DNA of 42,453 nt, taken from assembly GCA_964611385.1 (NCBI GenBank), contig CAZSXS010000026.1:1-42453 (forward strand), written 5' to 3'. This document shows, in pieces, positions 23,655 to 31,825 of the stretch. Both the position numbers and the translations under genes were made by a program. Positions within the stretch are counted from its first letter, which is position 1. Every line of letters starts with the position of its first letter. A model generated the notes under the pieces. It had not been told where the DNA came from. It ran no database searches and was given only the letters and a program-made list of their open reading frames with translations. The DNA comes from CAZSXS01 sp964611385 (lineage in GTDB: Bacteria; Bacillota; Clostridia; Lachnospirales; CAYPQA01).

Positions 23655-25406
23655 ATGAACAGATTGATTAAACTGCTTGGAAGCTGTGACCTTAGCGATG
23701 TTACATCCTTGCGAAAACTAAGCGCCAACGAACAAGGAAATGTATATATGTTCGAAAACACGCGCATTATCTGCGAGGAAACCCATCGAAGCACACCCGA
23801 AATTGTACGATTTATCATTGCTATCCCCTTGAATGAACTTGCAGTTCCCCTGGAACAGGAATCAGACAGCATCGCCATAGCCGATTACGGATTGCGCCTT
23901 TTTTGTCATCATTTGCAGGCGATCGAATTTGAGAAACTTCACAGCACTGGCAAAGAAAAATTCACGGGCAAAATTGAGTATCACCAGCCAAACGCCACGG
24001 TGCTTTTGCGAAACAGTGCCTATGTTATGGAAGGAAATCTCCATTTGACGGTAAAAATTCGCTTTCCTGTTCACATGATGGAGAAGCGAAACGTTGTAGC
24101 TGGGAAACTTTCTGTCCGTCTTGTCCGGAAAGAATTAGCCAGGGCCATTCGAAATACCATCAATGAATTTAGCCTTGATGACTGCACCCAGCGTATAATC
24201 CTATATCGAAGACAAGGTGAAATCAGAAAAATCCTTAGCGAACAGGCTTATGTAGCCTTTATTGCAAACGGAAGCATTCTGCCACGCAAAGAACTCAGTG
24301 ATTTACCGCTTGAGCATGCGGTGCCCTTTCAATCTCCGCCAGAAGATGAGGTTACGCTTTTATTGCCGGACGGTGCTGTTCTCAGCGGAATGGCCATTAA
24401 ACAAGGAGTAACGGTCATTACCGGTGGAGCCTATTCGGGTAAAAGCACTTTACTCACCGCCATGCTTAGTGGCATCTATGACCATGTCCCCGGTGACGGA
24501 CGTGAATATTGCATTACCGACCGCAATTGTTTCAAGATTATTGCCGAGGACGGACGGCGTGTATTAAAGCTTGATATCACACCCTTTATCCGTAATGCAC
24601 CCGGAATGAACATGTCGGAATTTTCCACCGAGCACGCCAGCGGCAGCACCTCACAGGCGGCCAACATCATGGAGGCAATCTCTTTTGGATGTAAACTGCT
24701 CTTGATCGACGAGGATCGAACAGCTACAAATTTTATGATTCGCGATGCTCGTATGAAGAAACTGATTCAAAACGACCCGATTATCCCCTTCACCGATCGT
24801 GTACGGCAGCTTTATCGTGAGGCGGCTGTATCAAGTGTGCTTATTATTGGTGGTAGCAGCGAATATCTGGACATCGCTGATCATGTGTACTTTATGGAGG
24901 ACTTCCAACTTTTAAACTTCAAAGAGCAAGTGGAGTCCTATAGAATCCAACCGTATGAATACTTTGCGGTTCAGGACGAAAAGCCCATTGTTTGGAAACA
25001 GGAGCGCAGTTTGAAAGCTGGCTCATTAACCACCTTTACCCGCAAGGCCGAGAGCGGTAAGTACAAAGAGGACATTCATATTGACGGAACGGTCATTCAC
25101 CTGGGTGATATTCAAGCGGATGTGTCGCGCATCGAGTCGATTGTATCAGAGGAACAGGTTAACGCACTGTTGTGGATTTGCCGTTATATTGCCTTGCACT
25201 GTGTGAATAAACCTGTCAAACTCCTGGAGGAAGTAAGAGCAGTTTGCGATAAAATCCGCAGGGAGAACTTTTCTTTTTTAGTAAGCTCAGCCTTTGCTGT
25301 GCCGGATGTGATGGAATTGCCGCATATTTTTGATATTCTTGCCGCCCTTTCCCGTATGAGTGGTACGGAGTATATTGATTCAAAAGGACAAGGGGAAATA
25401 CAGTAA
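23655..25406 (+). CDS. ABC-class P-loop ATPase of unknown function (PF09818 type)
   Basis: This 583-residue soluble protein matches the 'predicted ATPase of the ABC class' group. It has a Walker A loop GGAYSGKSTLL at about residues 256-266, a signature-like HASGSTSQAANIMEA segment and a Walker B strand KLLLIDEDRTATNFMIRD at about 345-362, followed by VLIIGGSSEY. The roughly 240-residue N-terminal region before the P-loop and the C-terminal helical part are typical of the group. There is no membrane segment and no permease partner. CAAAAGGAGAC precedes the ATG. It sits behind a leader with an attenuator-like hairpin, so its product may respond to translation stress or a ligand; the function of the family is unknown. 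Confidence 0.85.
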   Translation: MNRLIKLLGSCDLSDVTSLRKLSANEQGNVYMFENTRIICEETHRSTPEIVRFIIAIPLNELAVPLEQESDSIAIADYGLRLFCHHLQAIEFEKLHSTGKEKFTGKIEYHQPNATVLLRNSAYVMEGNLHLTVKIRFPVHMMEKRNVVAGKLSVRLVRKELARAIRNTINEFSLDDCTQRIILYRRQGEIRKILSEQAYVAFIANGSILPRKELSDLPLEHAVPFQSPPEDEVTLLLPDGAVLSGMAIKQGVTVITGGAYSGKSTLLTAMLSGIYDHVPGDGREYCITDRNCFKIIAEDGRRVLKLDITPFIRNAPGMNMSEFSTEHASGSTSQAANIMEAISFGCKLLLIDEDRTATNFMIRDARMKKLIQNDPIIPFTDRVRQLYREAAVSSVLIIGGSSEYLDIADHVYFMEDFQLLNFKEQVESYRIQPYEYFAVQDEKPIVWKQERSLKAGSLTTFTRKAESGKYKEDIHIDGTVIHLGDIQADVSRIESIVSEEQVNALLWICRYIALHCVNKPVKLLEEVRAVCDKIRRENFSFLVSSAFAVPDVMELPHIFDILAALSRMSGTEYIDSKGQGEIQ

Positions 25407-25490
25407 GGAACGCTAAATCAAGATGCGAGGGCGACTCCAATGTTTAACCAAAAGTTACTAAAGTTCTGCGGTCAACTATAAATATAGACC

Positions 25491-25519
25491 TTGAAATTGC
25501 TGAGAATATCTAATATAGT
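25491..25519 (+). promoter_or_regulatory. Promoter of the DUF3990/DUF3791 cluster
   Basis: TTGAAA (25491-25496), a 17-base spacer and TATAGT (25514-25519) lie 36 bases ahead of the first start codon. Confidence 0.65.
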
Positions 25520-25554
25520 TATTATCAACCAAGTAACCTGTAAGGAGAATGTGC

Positions 25555-26052
25555 ATGACTTTGTATCATGGAAGCTATGTTGCTGTAGAAAAACCCAAAC
25601 TCATTGAGCCTAATCGAACACTTGATTTTGGTGCGGGATTTTATACAACTACGAATAAGGAGCAAGCTATTAACTTTTGTGAAATTGTATACCGCCGTCA
25701 CCAGTCGGGAAGCAAGATAGCGAGTGTATATGAATTTGACGAGAGCCACCTTGACAATTTTTCTACTCTTAAATTTGACAGCCCTAATGAAAGCTGGCTC
25801 GATTTTGTATTCAAGCATCGTAGCGGAACATATACAGGTAAACAATTCGACCTAATTTTTGGTCCTGTGGCTGACGATAACATCTATCGGACATTTACAC
25901 TATACATGACTGGAATGTTAACTAAAGAGCAAACTTTGGAGTCGCTGAAAGTGAAGCGACTATATAATCAGCTTGTTTTTGCAAGCGAGAAGGTTTTAGC
26001 GACACTGAAATTCGTTCGTTGTGTGGATATAGGAAAGGGGGAAAGCATATGA
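25555..26052 (+). CDS. DUF3990 protein (ADP-ribosyltransferase-like, possible toxin)
   Basis: This 165-residue protein begins TLYHGSYVAVEKPKL and continues to LDFGAGFYTTTNKEQA, the conserved opening of DUF3990 proteins. This group resembles small ADP-ribosyltransferases (H in YHGS, the GFYTT strand). Start: AAGGAG (25542-25547) lies 7-8 bases from ATG 25555 and too close to ATG 25549, so 25555 is preferred. Its stop overlaps the next start (ATGA). Two DUF3791-like small genes follow, the usual partners of this family, and the whole set resembles a toxin-antitoxin operon. Enzymatic activity is inferred, not shown. Confidence 0.82.
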   Translation: MTLYHGSYVAVEKPKLIEPNRTLDFGAGFYTTTNKEQAINFCEIVYRRHQSGSKIASVYEFDESHLDNFSTLKFDSPNESWLDFVFKHRSGTYTGKQFDLIFGPVADDNIYRTFTLYMTGMLTKEQTLESLKVKRLYNQLVFASEKVLATLKFVRCVDIGKGESI

Positions 26053-26288
26053 GTGATGAAAAGTTTTTTGCTATGTTAATTTTGCTCGTACCCTCTGTAG
26101 TTGAACTAATCGTGAAAGAGACAGGTCTTTCGGAAGCAGAGGCAACAGAAAGATTCTATGCCTCAAAGGTATACGCATTATTGGAAGATGAGAGTACGAA
26201 GGCATGGCATTTTAGCCCTCTAACTATCTTTAATATGTTTGACAATGAGCAGAAAATAGGTAGTTTTATTATCCCCGAGGAGGTGTGA
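26049..26288 (+). CDS. DUF3791-like small protein, first copy (possible antitoxin)
   Basis: This 79-residue protein (MSDEKFFAMLILLVPSVVELIVKETGLSEAEATERFYAS...) shows the DUF3791 pattern: a helix, a GLS--EA segment and an F--SK-Y-LLEDE block with W-FSP near the end. The start ATG overlaps the DUF3990 stop and follows AAAGGGGGAAAGC; the longer frame from 26019 is inside the upstream gene. Tight coupling to a putative toxin gene suggests that it neutralises or positions DUF3990. Confidence 0.75.
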   Translation: MSDEKFFAMLILLVPSVVELIVKETGLSEAEATERFYASKVYALLEDESTKAWHFSPLTIFNMFDNEQKIGSFIIPEEV

Positions 26289-26290
26289 AT

Positions 26291-26491
26291 GTGAGTGAAG
26301 AAGCAAAGTTTATGATTTACTGCGTGGAGGAATATAAAAAGGCAAAGTCACTTACAGGCAAGGGCGTTATGGAACTATTTAGGAAGTACAATATCATTGA
26401 GTATCTGCTGGCTTGCTATGGTGCGCTGCATACTACAGGCGGGAGATATATCGTTGAGGACATTGACCTGTTCATTCAGGCAAGGGAGTGA
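26291..26491 (+). CDS. DUF3791-like small protein, second copy
   Basis: This 66-residue protein (from GTG 26291, 7 bases after GGAGG; GTG 26285 is inside the ribosome binding region) contains the pattern EEYKKAKSLTGKGVMELFRKYNIIEYLLACYGALHTTGG. It resembles short DUF3791 relatives that usually accompany DUF3990. It differs clearly from the first copy. The stop overlaps an inverted repeat that may end transcription. Function unknown. Confidence 0.72.
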   Translation: MSEEAKFMIYCVEEYKKAKSLTGKGVMELFRKYNIIEYLLACYGALHTTGGRYIVEDIDLFIQARE

Positions 26492-26507
26492 TAACACTTC
26501 CTTGCCT
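26478..26507 (+). terminator. Hairpin overlapping the end of the DUF3791 gene
   Basis: AGGCAAGGGAGTG (26478-26490) and CACTTCCTTGCCT (26495-26507) are inverted copies with one mismatch and a 4-base loop. There is no long U-run (TATATC follows), so termination is possible but not certain. Confidence 0.5.
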
Positions 26508-26522
26508 TATATCTGAGGAACA

Positions 26523-26540
26523 ATTGACTCTTTAGTCAAT
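26523..26540. promoter_or_regulatory. Palindromic operator candidate before the ParA gene
   Basis: ATTGACT and AGTCAAT are perfect inverted copies around a 4-base centre; the left arm contains TTGACT, a possible -35 hexamer. No well-spaced -10 was found (TAATAA lies 21 bases downstream). It could be an autoregulatory operator. Confidence 0.4.
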
Positions 26541-26576
26541 ATTTAAAATCTAATAAAAGTACTGGAGGTAATATTG

Positions 26577-27662
26577 ATGAAAATTATTTCTGTATTTCAT
26601 AACAAAGGAGGCGTAGGTAAAACAACATTACTGTACCATACAGCCTGTGCTCTTGCCGAACAAGGCAAGAAGATCTTGATGATAGACTTAGATCCTCAGT
26701 CAAATTTATCATTATATGGTTTAAGTGATGAAGAGTTGCAATATGTATGGGAAGAGGAAGACGCTATTACCACTGAGGGATTTCCTACTGGCTTGAATAC
26801 AATCAATGTATCTAAAGACGGGCTAATCAATACACCTCGAACTATACATTTTTTATTAAAACCAGTCGAAAGTGGTGTTGATGATTACATAACTCTTCCA
26901 CCAGTTTATAACCTTAGAGATAATCTATCACTTATTCCAGGTAGAATCACTCTAAGTCAATTTGAGAGTGTTTTAGCAGATAGATGGACACTGTCTCCTG
27001 ATGAGAATGTATTAGCAATCAGGACAATAACTCAATTTAGAACAATTGCACAACGTTATGGTAAGGAACATGGTTTTGATTATGTTCTACTAGATGTTTC
27101 ACCCAGTTTGGGTTTACTGAATCGAGCAATTATAAACTCGTGTGATGCATTTTTTATGCCAGCTACTCCAGACCTATTTTCAATGTACGGTATAAGAAAC
27201 ATTGGTCAATCTTTAGTCAAATGGAAAAATTCACATGATGCCTTTCATAAGGCTTTACCCAGCCATTTAAAAGGTTTGTTTCCAGCAACATATGTTCAGT
27301 TCTTAGGCTATACCATTTACAACGCTAGGGGGCGCCAAGATCAGGAATTAGGAGTTGCAAAAGCGCATAGAGACTATATAAAGCAAATTCCCTTGGAAAT
27401 ATGCAAATGGATTCCTAAAGATGTATTATCATCAAATGCTGTTGGCGTGATTGAGCAGTCAATAGGAGGGAGCTCCATATGGAATTCCCATAATACTTAT
27501 CCAGCAATGGCGCAAAAATATAAATGCCCAATTTGGGATATTCCAAAAATGAGTTTGGATAAGCATGATAAGGGCACTGTAACTTTAAATAAATCTAGAT
27601 ATATTGAGACAAAAGATGCATACTCTAATTTTGCATCTGATTTATTAACGAGATTAATTTAA
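26577..27662 (+). CDS. Orphan ParA-family ATPase
   Basis: This 361-residue ParA-type ATPase has a deviant Walker A motif HNKGGVGKTT (residues 8-17), the switch strand ILMIDLDPQSNLSLYGL and the Walker B strand DYVLLDVSPSLGLLNRA. It is longer than plain ParA because of an insert after the first switch region (about residues 55-120). GGAGGTAATATTG precedes ATG 26577. No parB gene or recognisable centromere repeats accompany it, and a strong terminator follows. Such orphan ParA proteins occur on integrated elements. The gene reads as more AT-rich than the metabolic operons. Its role is unclear. Confidence 0.88.
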   Translation: MKIISVFHNKGGVGKTTLLYHTACALAEQGKKILMIDLDPQSNLSLYGLSDEELQYVWEEEDAITTEGFPTGLNTINVSKDGLINTPRTIHFLLKPVESGVDDYITLPPVYNLRDNLSLIPGRITLSQFESVLADRWTLSPDENVLAIRTITQFRTIAQRYGKEHGFDYVLLDVSPSLGLLNRAIINSCDAFFMPATPDLFSMYGIRNIGQSLVKWKNSHDAFHKALPSHLKGLFPATYVQFLGYTIYNARGRQDQELGVAKAHRDYIKQIPLEICKWIPKDVLSSNAVGVIEQSIGGSSIWNSHNTYPAMAQKYKCPIWDIPKMSLDKHDKGTVTLNKSRYIETKDAYSNFASDLLTRLI

Positions 27663-27699
27663 ATAATACCCACCAGTATAACAACTGGTGGGTATTATT
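27662..27699 (+). terminator. Terminator after the ParA gene
   Basis: AATAATACCCACCAGT and ACTGGTGGGTATTATT form a perfect 16-pair stem with a 6-base loop, starting at the stop codon. Confidence 0.9.
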
Positions 27700-27744
27700 C
27701 TATGTACCCACCCTCTCCTCAAGTTTCAGCATTCCAGTACAGAA

Positions 27745-27790
27745 CCTCTCCAACCCTCCCAATGCCTAAGAGACCGAGGACTTCTTGCAT
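27745..27790 (+). mobile_element. IS200/IS605-like end scar
   Basis: CTCCCAATGCCTAAGAGACC followed by GAGGACTTCTTGC matches the hairpin-and-tail block at 5370-5399 and 5661-5695, in the same orientation. No transposase gene is present. It lies between the ParA terminator and the SLH/WG protein gene. Confidence 0.4.
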
Positions 27791-27848
27791 AGTAGCTTGA
27801 AATTGAATGATAAATCATGAGCCTTTGTTTTCATGATGACCACTAAAA

Positions 27849-27888
27849 AAGCGAGCCTTAAAAGTAAAAGCGCTCGCTTAAAATTTTT
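27849..27888 (+). terminator. Short hairpin before the SLH/WG protein gene
   Basis: AAGCGAGC (27849-27856) pairs with GCTCGCTT (27872-27879) and is followed by AAAATTTTT. It lies about 25 bases ahead of the start codon, so it may be a leftover terminator or a leader structure. Confidence 0.4.
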
Positions 27889-27912
27889 AAAAACATTTGG
27901 GAGTTGAGTTGT

Positions 27913-29661
27913 TTGAAAAAAGCACCGATAAAATGGGTTTTACTGTTTTTATGCTTATTCTTACTCGCGTTTTCGATCAATGGAATAAAACCAGTTTTTC
28001 TACAAATCCAAAGTAATGATAAAAACGATTTAAGTTCAATAAGCACAAGTTCAACAAATACCAGTGCCATCAATCTGTCTATTGAAAAAGGTATTCTGTT
28101 AAACATTGAAGATCAACTGGAACCGGAAGGTTTTGTGACAAGAGCAGATTTGATTCGCTTTATCGTACAATATCACAGCGAATGGAACAACAAAACTTTT
28201 GAATCCGATACAAACGGTGATATCACAGCATACATTCAATATGCCACCCAAAACGAATTGTTAAAATCGGATTGGGGAATTAATGTAGATAATGATGATC
28301 AAGCCAAGATCGAAAAACCCATTAGCACTTTAAATTTTGCAGAAGGTCTGCACGAGGCACTCCCAGACCTCAAACTGGAATTAAAGCACAATGCCGTACA
28401 ACTCAATACCTTTAACACACAAGATGAAATCGGGAAGTATATTTTAAGTTTATGTAATGCCGGAATACTTGAGGAGTCAAGCCGTGATTTTCATTGGTAT
28501 CGTATTTTAACACGAGCGGAATTTGCTGACATCATTGAACGATTATATCATCCTCAAAAAAGAAAAGTTAGAATACTAGATGAATCTCAGAACGCTTTTG
28601 TCGTTAAAGAATTAAATCTATCCACTGATGAGTATGATATTATAGAAATATATGGAGATTTTATGATTTTACAAAGAAAGGAGGATAAACAAGCAGCGCT
28701 TTTTGATGCCAAAAAGAACAAAATCATATTTCAAGGTATGGGATATATAAAGGTATTAGAAGAAGCGATGTTCGCCTTTAGCAGCGAAACAAAAGAGGGG
28801 ATGTTCACTTGTAACAGTGAAATGAATACTTTAATCCTTAATTCAGATGGAAAGTCTGTTTTTAACAAAGCAGTCGATTTTGTGACCAATTACGCCAATG
28901 GGTCTTGTGTTGTGCGGTATCCCAATGATAATAATCTTTACTTTATCAACAAAGAAGGCGAAGAGATCAAAAAACAGTTCTTTCCAGAAGATGAGCTTGA
29001 ACCGGATTTTGTCAATTTAGTTTATTACCTTGGGACAAGAGCCTTGTATGATCATGGGGCTATGGATACTTTGCGGCTATATAATTATGAAACTGGTGAA
29101 TTTATTGATTTCAATCATATGTTTGCAGGATATTTACCGAATGGAAAGATTTTTGTAATTAAAAAAATACCTTATAAATCAACTGTACTTAACAAGGACT
29201 TGTCCCCTATTGTACAAACAGACTATGAATATATAGATACTATCAACAATGAGTATAATATAATGGTTGAAAATGATTTGGAAAATATGCAAAAGGTGGT
29301 ATCCATTCTGAATCAATCAGGTGAGGCCGTATTAACACATCGTCTAGGTTCAGAAGGTATTATTTCAAACATCTCAACAGATGCTGTATTGATTCAGGAA
29401 AACAGAAAAGAATATGCCTATACAAATATAAATCTCACAACACTCTCTAAGGAGTTCTTTTATGCGATGGATATTAGTGATATTGGAGTGTATGAAAATC
29501 GAATAGGACCCATTATTGATTCTCATGGAAGGCGAATTACACCGGAAGGTTCTCTAAATGGCTATACTTTATCTATCCCCTATGATGTTCTTAGAGAATT
29601 TTCATCAACATTTTTTTATCAATTCGAAGATCGTTTGTACCATTTAGGCATTCGGAAATAA
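27913..29661 (+). CDS. Membrane-anchored or secreted protein with SLH-like and WG-like repeats
   Basis: The protein is 582 residues from TTG 27913 (TTTGGGAG 9-13 bases upstream; an earlier TTG at 27904 is too close to it). The N-terminus is a basic start plus a hydrophobic segment (WVLLFLCLFLLAFSING), a signal peptide or anchor. Residues about 50-215 contain S-layer-homology-like segments (GFVTRADLIRFIVQYH and ILTRAEFADIIERLY). The remainder is rich in strands resembling WG repeats (AALFDAKKNK..., LYFINKEGEE). It is probably at the cell surface. It converges on the ABC operon, with a perfect 34-base palindrome between them. Confidence 0.75.
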   Translation: MKKAPIKWVLLFLCLFLLAFSINGIKPVFLQIQSNDKNDLSSISTSSTNTSAINLSIEKGILLNIEDQLEPEGFVTRADLIRFIVQYHSEWNNKTFESDTNGDITAYIQYATQNELLKSDWGINVDNDDQAKIEKPISTLNFAEGLHEALPDLKLELKHNAVQLNTFNTQDEIGKYILSLCNAGILEESSRDFHWYRILTRAEFADIIERLYHPQKRKVRILDESQNAFVVKELNLSTDEYDIIEIYGDFMILQRKEDKQAALFDAKKNKIIFQGMGYIKVLEEAMFAFSSETKEGMFTCNSEMNTLILNSDGKSVFNKAVDFVTNYANGSCVVRYPNDNNLYFINKEGEEIKKQFFPEDELEPDFVNLVYYLGTRALYDHGAMDTLRLYNYETGEFIDFNHMFAGYLPNGKIFVIKKIPYKSTVLNKDLSPIVQTDYEYIDTINNEYNIMVENDLENMQKVVSILNQSGEAVLTHRLGSEGIISNISTDAVLIQENRKEYAYTNINLTTLSKEFFYAMDISDIGVYENRIGPIIDSHGRRITPEGSLNGYTLSIPYDVLREFSSTFFYQFEDRLYHLGIRK

Positions 29662-29758
29662 TAGCTGTCCACTGAGGCATATGGTTCCAAAAAATGGATC
29701 CTTCAAAACTTCCGTGGGAGTTATCCCTCAATGTCCGACTTTTTCGAAAGATGAGGAT

Positions 29759-29792
29759 GGGGGACAAGGAGTTGGCCAACTCCTTGTCCCCC
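29759..29792. terminator. Perfect 34-base palindrome between convergent genes
   Basis: GGGGGACAAGGAGTTGG is followed directly by its exact reverse complement. It lies between the stop codons of two convergent genes (29661 and 29812). It could act as a bidirectional transcription barrier. The preceding TCCGACTTTTTCGAAAGATG resembles the left part of the repeat at 11163, so it may be a third, diverged member of that family. Confidence 0.7.
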
Positions 29793-29811
29793 TACAGTTT
29801 TAGAAAGAAAC

Positions 29812-31821
29812 TTATGAAACACTTCTATTTATTTTGTATTCCTTTAAATCTTCCATGTCTTGATAATAAATAAAAGTATCATCACAATAAAAATTCAAAA
29901 CCGTTTTATTGAGTACCTTTCTAACAGCATTATCTGAAAGGTTTAAGGCATACAGCTTTTTTTCATCCATGCGGTTTAAAAAGAACAGTTCACCGTCTGT
30001 CAAAAAGAACCTTGTTGCAACAACACCTGGTATAACCTCGTAACTCTCTGTTTTAGTATCAAAGTAGGAAATCTCATATCTATCCCCAATAAAGTATATT
30101 CTTTGTCCGTCATAGGCTATATTGTTGTTTGTAGGAATATCTAATTGCTTGATTTTCCCGCTTGCTCTGTTTAGCCGAGTTACAGTGCTGCCAATAAAAT
30201 AGATATTGCTTTCATCTAAAAAGAAAGCATTTACGGCATGCAAAAAAAATAAGTCCTTGTTACGATTTGGGATAGTTCCCATCAGTAGCATGTTGTCAAT
30301 ATCAATATACTTCTCATATATAATTTTTTCACTGAAAGTTCTTGTATCCACTTCTATAATTGAAATTCTGTCTATAAAATCACGAAACTCCGATCTATTT
30401 ACGTTGTATTTTATGTAATACACAGAATCTCCACGGCCATAGATTGTTTTTTCTATCCTGCTTAATGATTGCAAAGGTGTTTTTATAAAATTCTCAACCA
30501 ATCCAGTTTCTAAGTTTTCGTATACCAGTTTTATGTCTGTTACGTTTGATTCGTCCAAATAAAAGCGGCATTTTTCATTTTGAAATACCCTATGGGTAGT
30601 ATAGTTGTAGATATCATAATCTGTGGAAGAAGCACAGCCCGTCAAAGCAAATAAGGCAGCACAGAAAGAAACGAAAGCGCATATTCTGTTTCCGCTCTTT
30701 CTTTTTATCCCACACCAGTGATTAGAACGCAAACGCAGGAGTATATAGAGCATCAAAACGGTAACGACTAATACAAACAGTAGCAAAAGGAAGAGTGTAA
30801 TTGCTGTGATTTCCTCAAATATTTGCGTAGTTTCTTTTGTAAGTCTATCTGTTACAAGTAAATCACCCCTAAAATAGCCAGTGGCGATCATAAACCCTAA
30901 CGGACCGGTATACAAATACTTGGCGGATACATTCCCAATGCCAATAAGAGGCAGTACGATGGCTGCACTGCATGTAAATAGTGTCAGTGCATATTTCTTG
31001 ATCCACACTGAAAGAAACAGCACCATTGTCGCATAAGATAAGTAACCAAAAAGCCTAATACATGAGATGGATAAAAAAGCTTCCTTTAAGGAAATGTTTT
31101 TTACTGATAAAGAAAAATAAGCAAGGCTCTGTATAGGATAATCTCCATCAGGCAAGCCATATTTTAAGCTGTAAAACGCATAACGCAATCCGGCTGAAAA
31201 CAGGCATAATAGCGTAATGCTTAAATACACCAAAACGATCTTGTATATGGCTTGATAACTGCCACCCTTTTTCATTGTAATTGTTAATGAACCCATTGCA
31301 TTTTCAAATTCTTGACAGAAAACAGGCGTTACTAAAAGCAAAATAATGATTAGCATTGTAAAATCAATAGCTTCCCCCGCTAACAAAGCGTCCCAGCCAT
31401 TTGTATAAACAAAATAGCGGTTTTCCTGGTTTTCACGCATAAAAACATATTGCTGAAATATTTGCTCGAAGCCACCTTGATTACGCAAACTGTTTTCAAG
31501 CCGATTTTGCTCCTGTATGAATTCTTGCTTTGGGATTTTTCCATCATAATAATCATCATAAAGGCAGTCAAGGCTTGTTTTAGCCTCGTTTAGCTTGTGA
31601 GCTTCTGCCTGTAAATAGTGTTCGCTTTCGGCGGATAGTTGCCCTTTTACTTTGTCAAGATAAATAGAATATTGGTCTATCTGTTCCTCTAACAAGGGGT
31701 TGGCGGGTTTATCCCCTATCAGTAATAGACAAATGCTGAGCAAGGCGAACAGCAAGACAAACAGCAATCCCTTTTGAACGATATACATCTTTTTGATTTC
31801 ATAAAGCATGATCTGCATCAT
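29812..31821 (-). CDS. ABC-2-type permease fused to a lipoprotein-like extracellular domain
   Basis: The protein is 669 residues from ATG 31821; a longer frame from 31860 overlaps the upstream gene by 35 bases. It begins with a cytoplasmic LYEIKKMYIVQKG and a first membrane helix, then a long external loop with coiled-coil character (about 45-150) and five further helices up to about residue 375. After KRKSGNR comes a second signal-like segment ending in a lipobox, LFALTGC, with Cys396. The last 270 residues are soluble, with repeated YF/YYI strands like a DUF5050-type propeller. An odd number of membrane spans would put this domain outside. It is the last gene of the ABC operon, 4 bases after the first permease. 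Confidence 0.8.
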   Translation of the reverse strand: MMQIMLYEIKKMYIVQKGLLFVLLFALLSICLLLIGDKPANPLLEEQIDQYSIYLDKVKGQLSAESEHYLQAEAHKLNEAKTSLDCLYDDYYDGKIPKQEFIQEQNRLENSLRNQGGFEQIFQQYVFMRENQENRYFVYTNGWDALLAGEAIDFTMLIIILLLVTPVFCQEFENAMGSLTITMKKGGSYQAIYKIVLVYLSITLLCLFSAGLRYAFYSLKYGLPDGDYPIQSLAYFSLSVKNISLKEAFLSISCIRLFGYLSYATMVLFLSVWIKKYALTLFTCSAAIVLPLIGIGNVSAKYLYTGPLGFMIATGYFRGDLLVTDRLTKETTQIFEEITAITLFLLLLFVLVVTVLMLYILLRLRSNHWCGIKRKSGNRICAFVSFCAALFALTGCASSTDYDIYNYTTHRVFQNEKCRFYLDESNVTDIKLVYENLETGLVENFIKTPLQSLSRIEKTIYGRGDSVYYIKYNVNRSEFRDFIDRISIIEVDTRTFSEKIIYEKYIDIDNMLLMGTIPNRNKDLFFLHAVNAFFLDESNIYFIGSTVTRLNRASGKIKQLDIPTNNNIAYDGQRIYFIGDRYEISYFDTKTESYEVIPGVVATRFFLTDGELFFLNRMDEKKLYALNLSDNAVRKVLNKTVLNFYCDDTFIYYQDMEDLKEYKINRSVS

Positions 31822-31825
31822 TGGC

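Noticed and set aside
23429..23671. An 80-codon plus-strand open frame in the ATPase leader
   Set aside because: It runs through the terminator-like hairpin and into the ATPase start, has a poor start site, and reads like translated leader RNA. The short ORFs at 23388 and 23509 fit the leader better.
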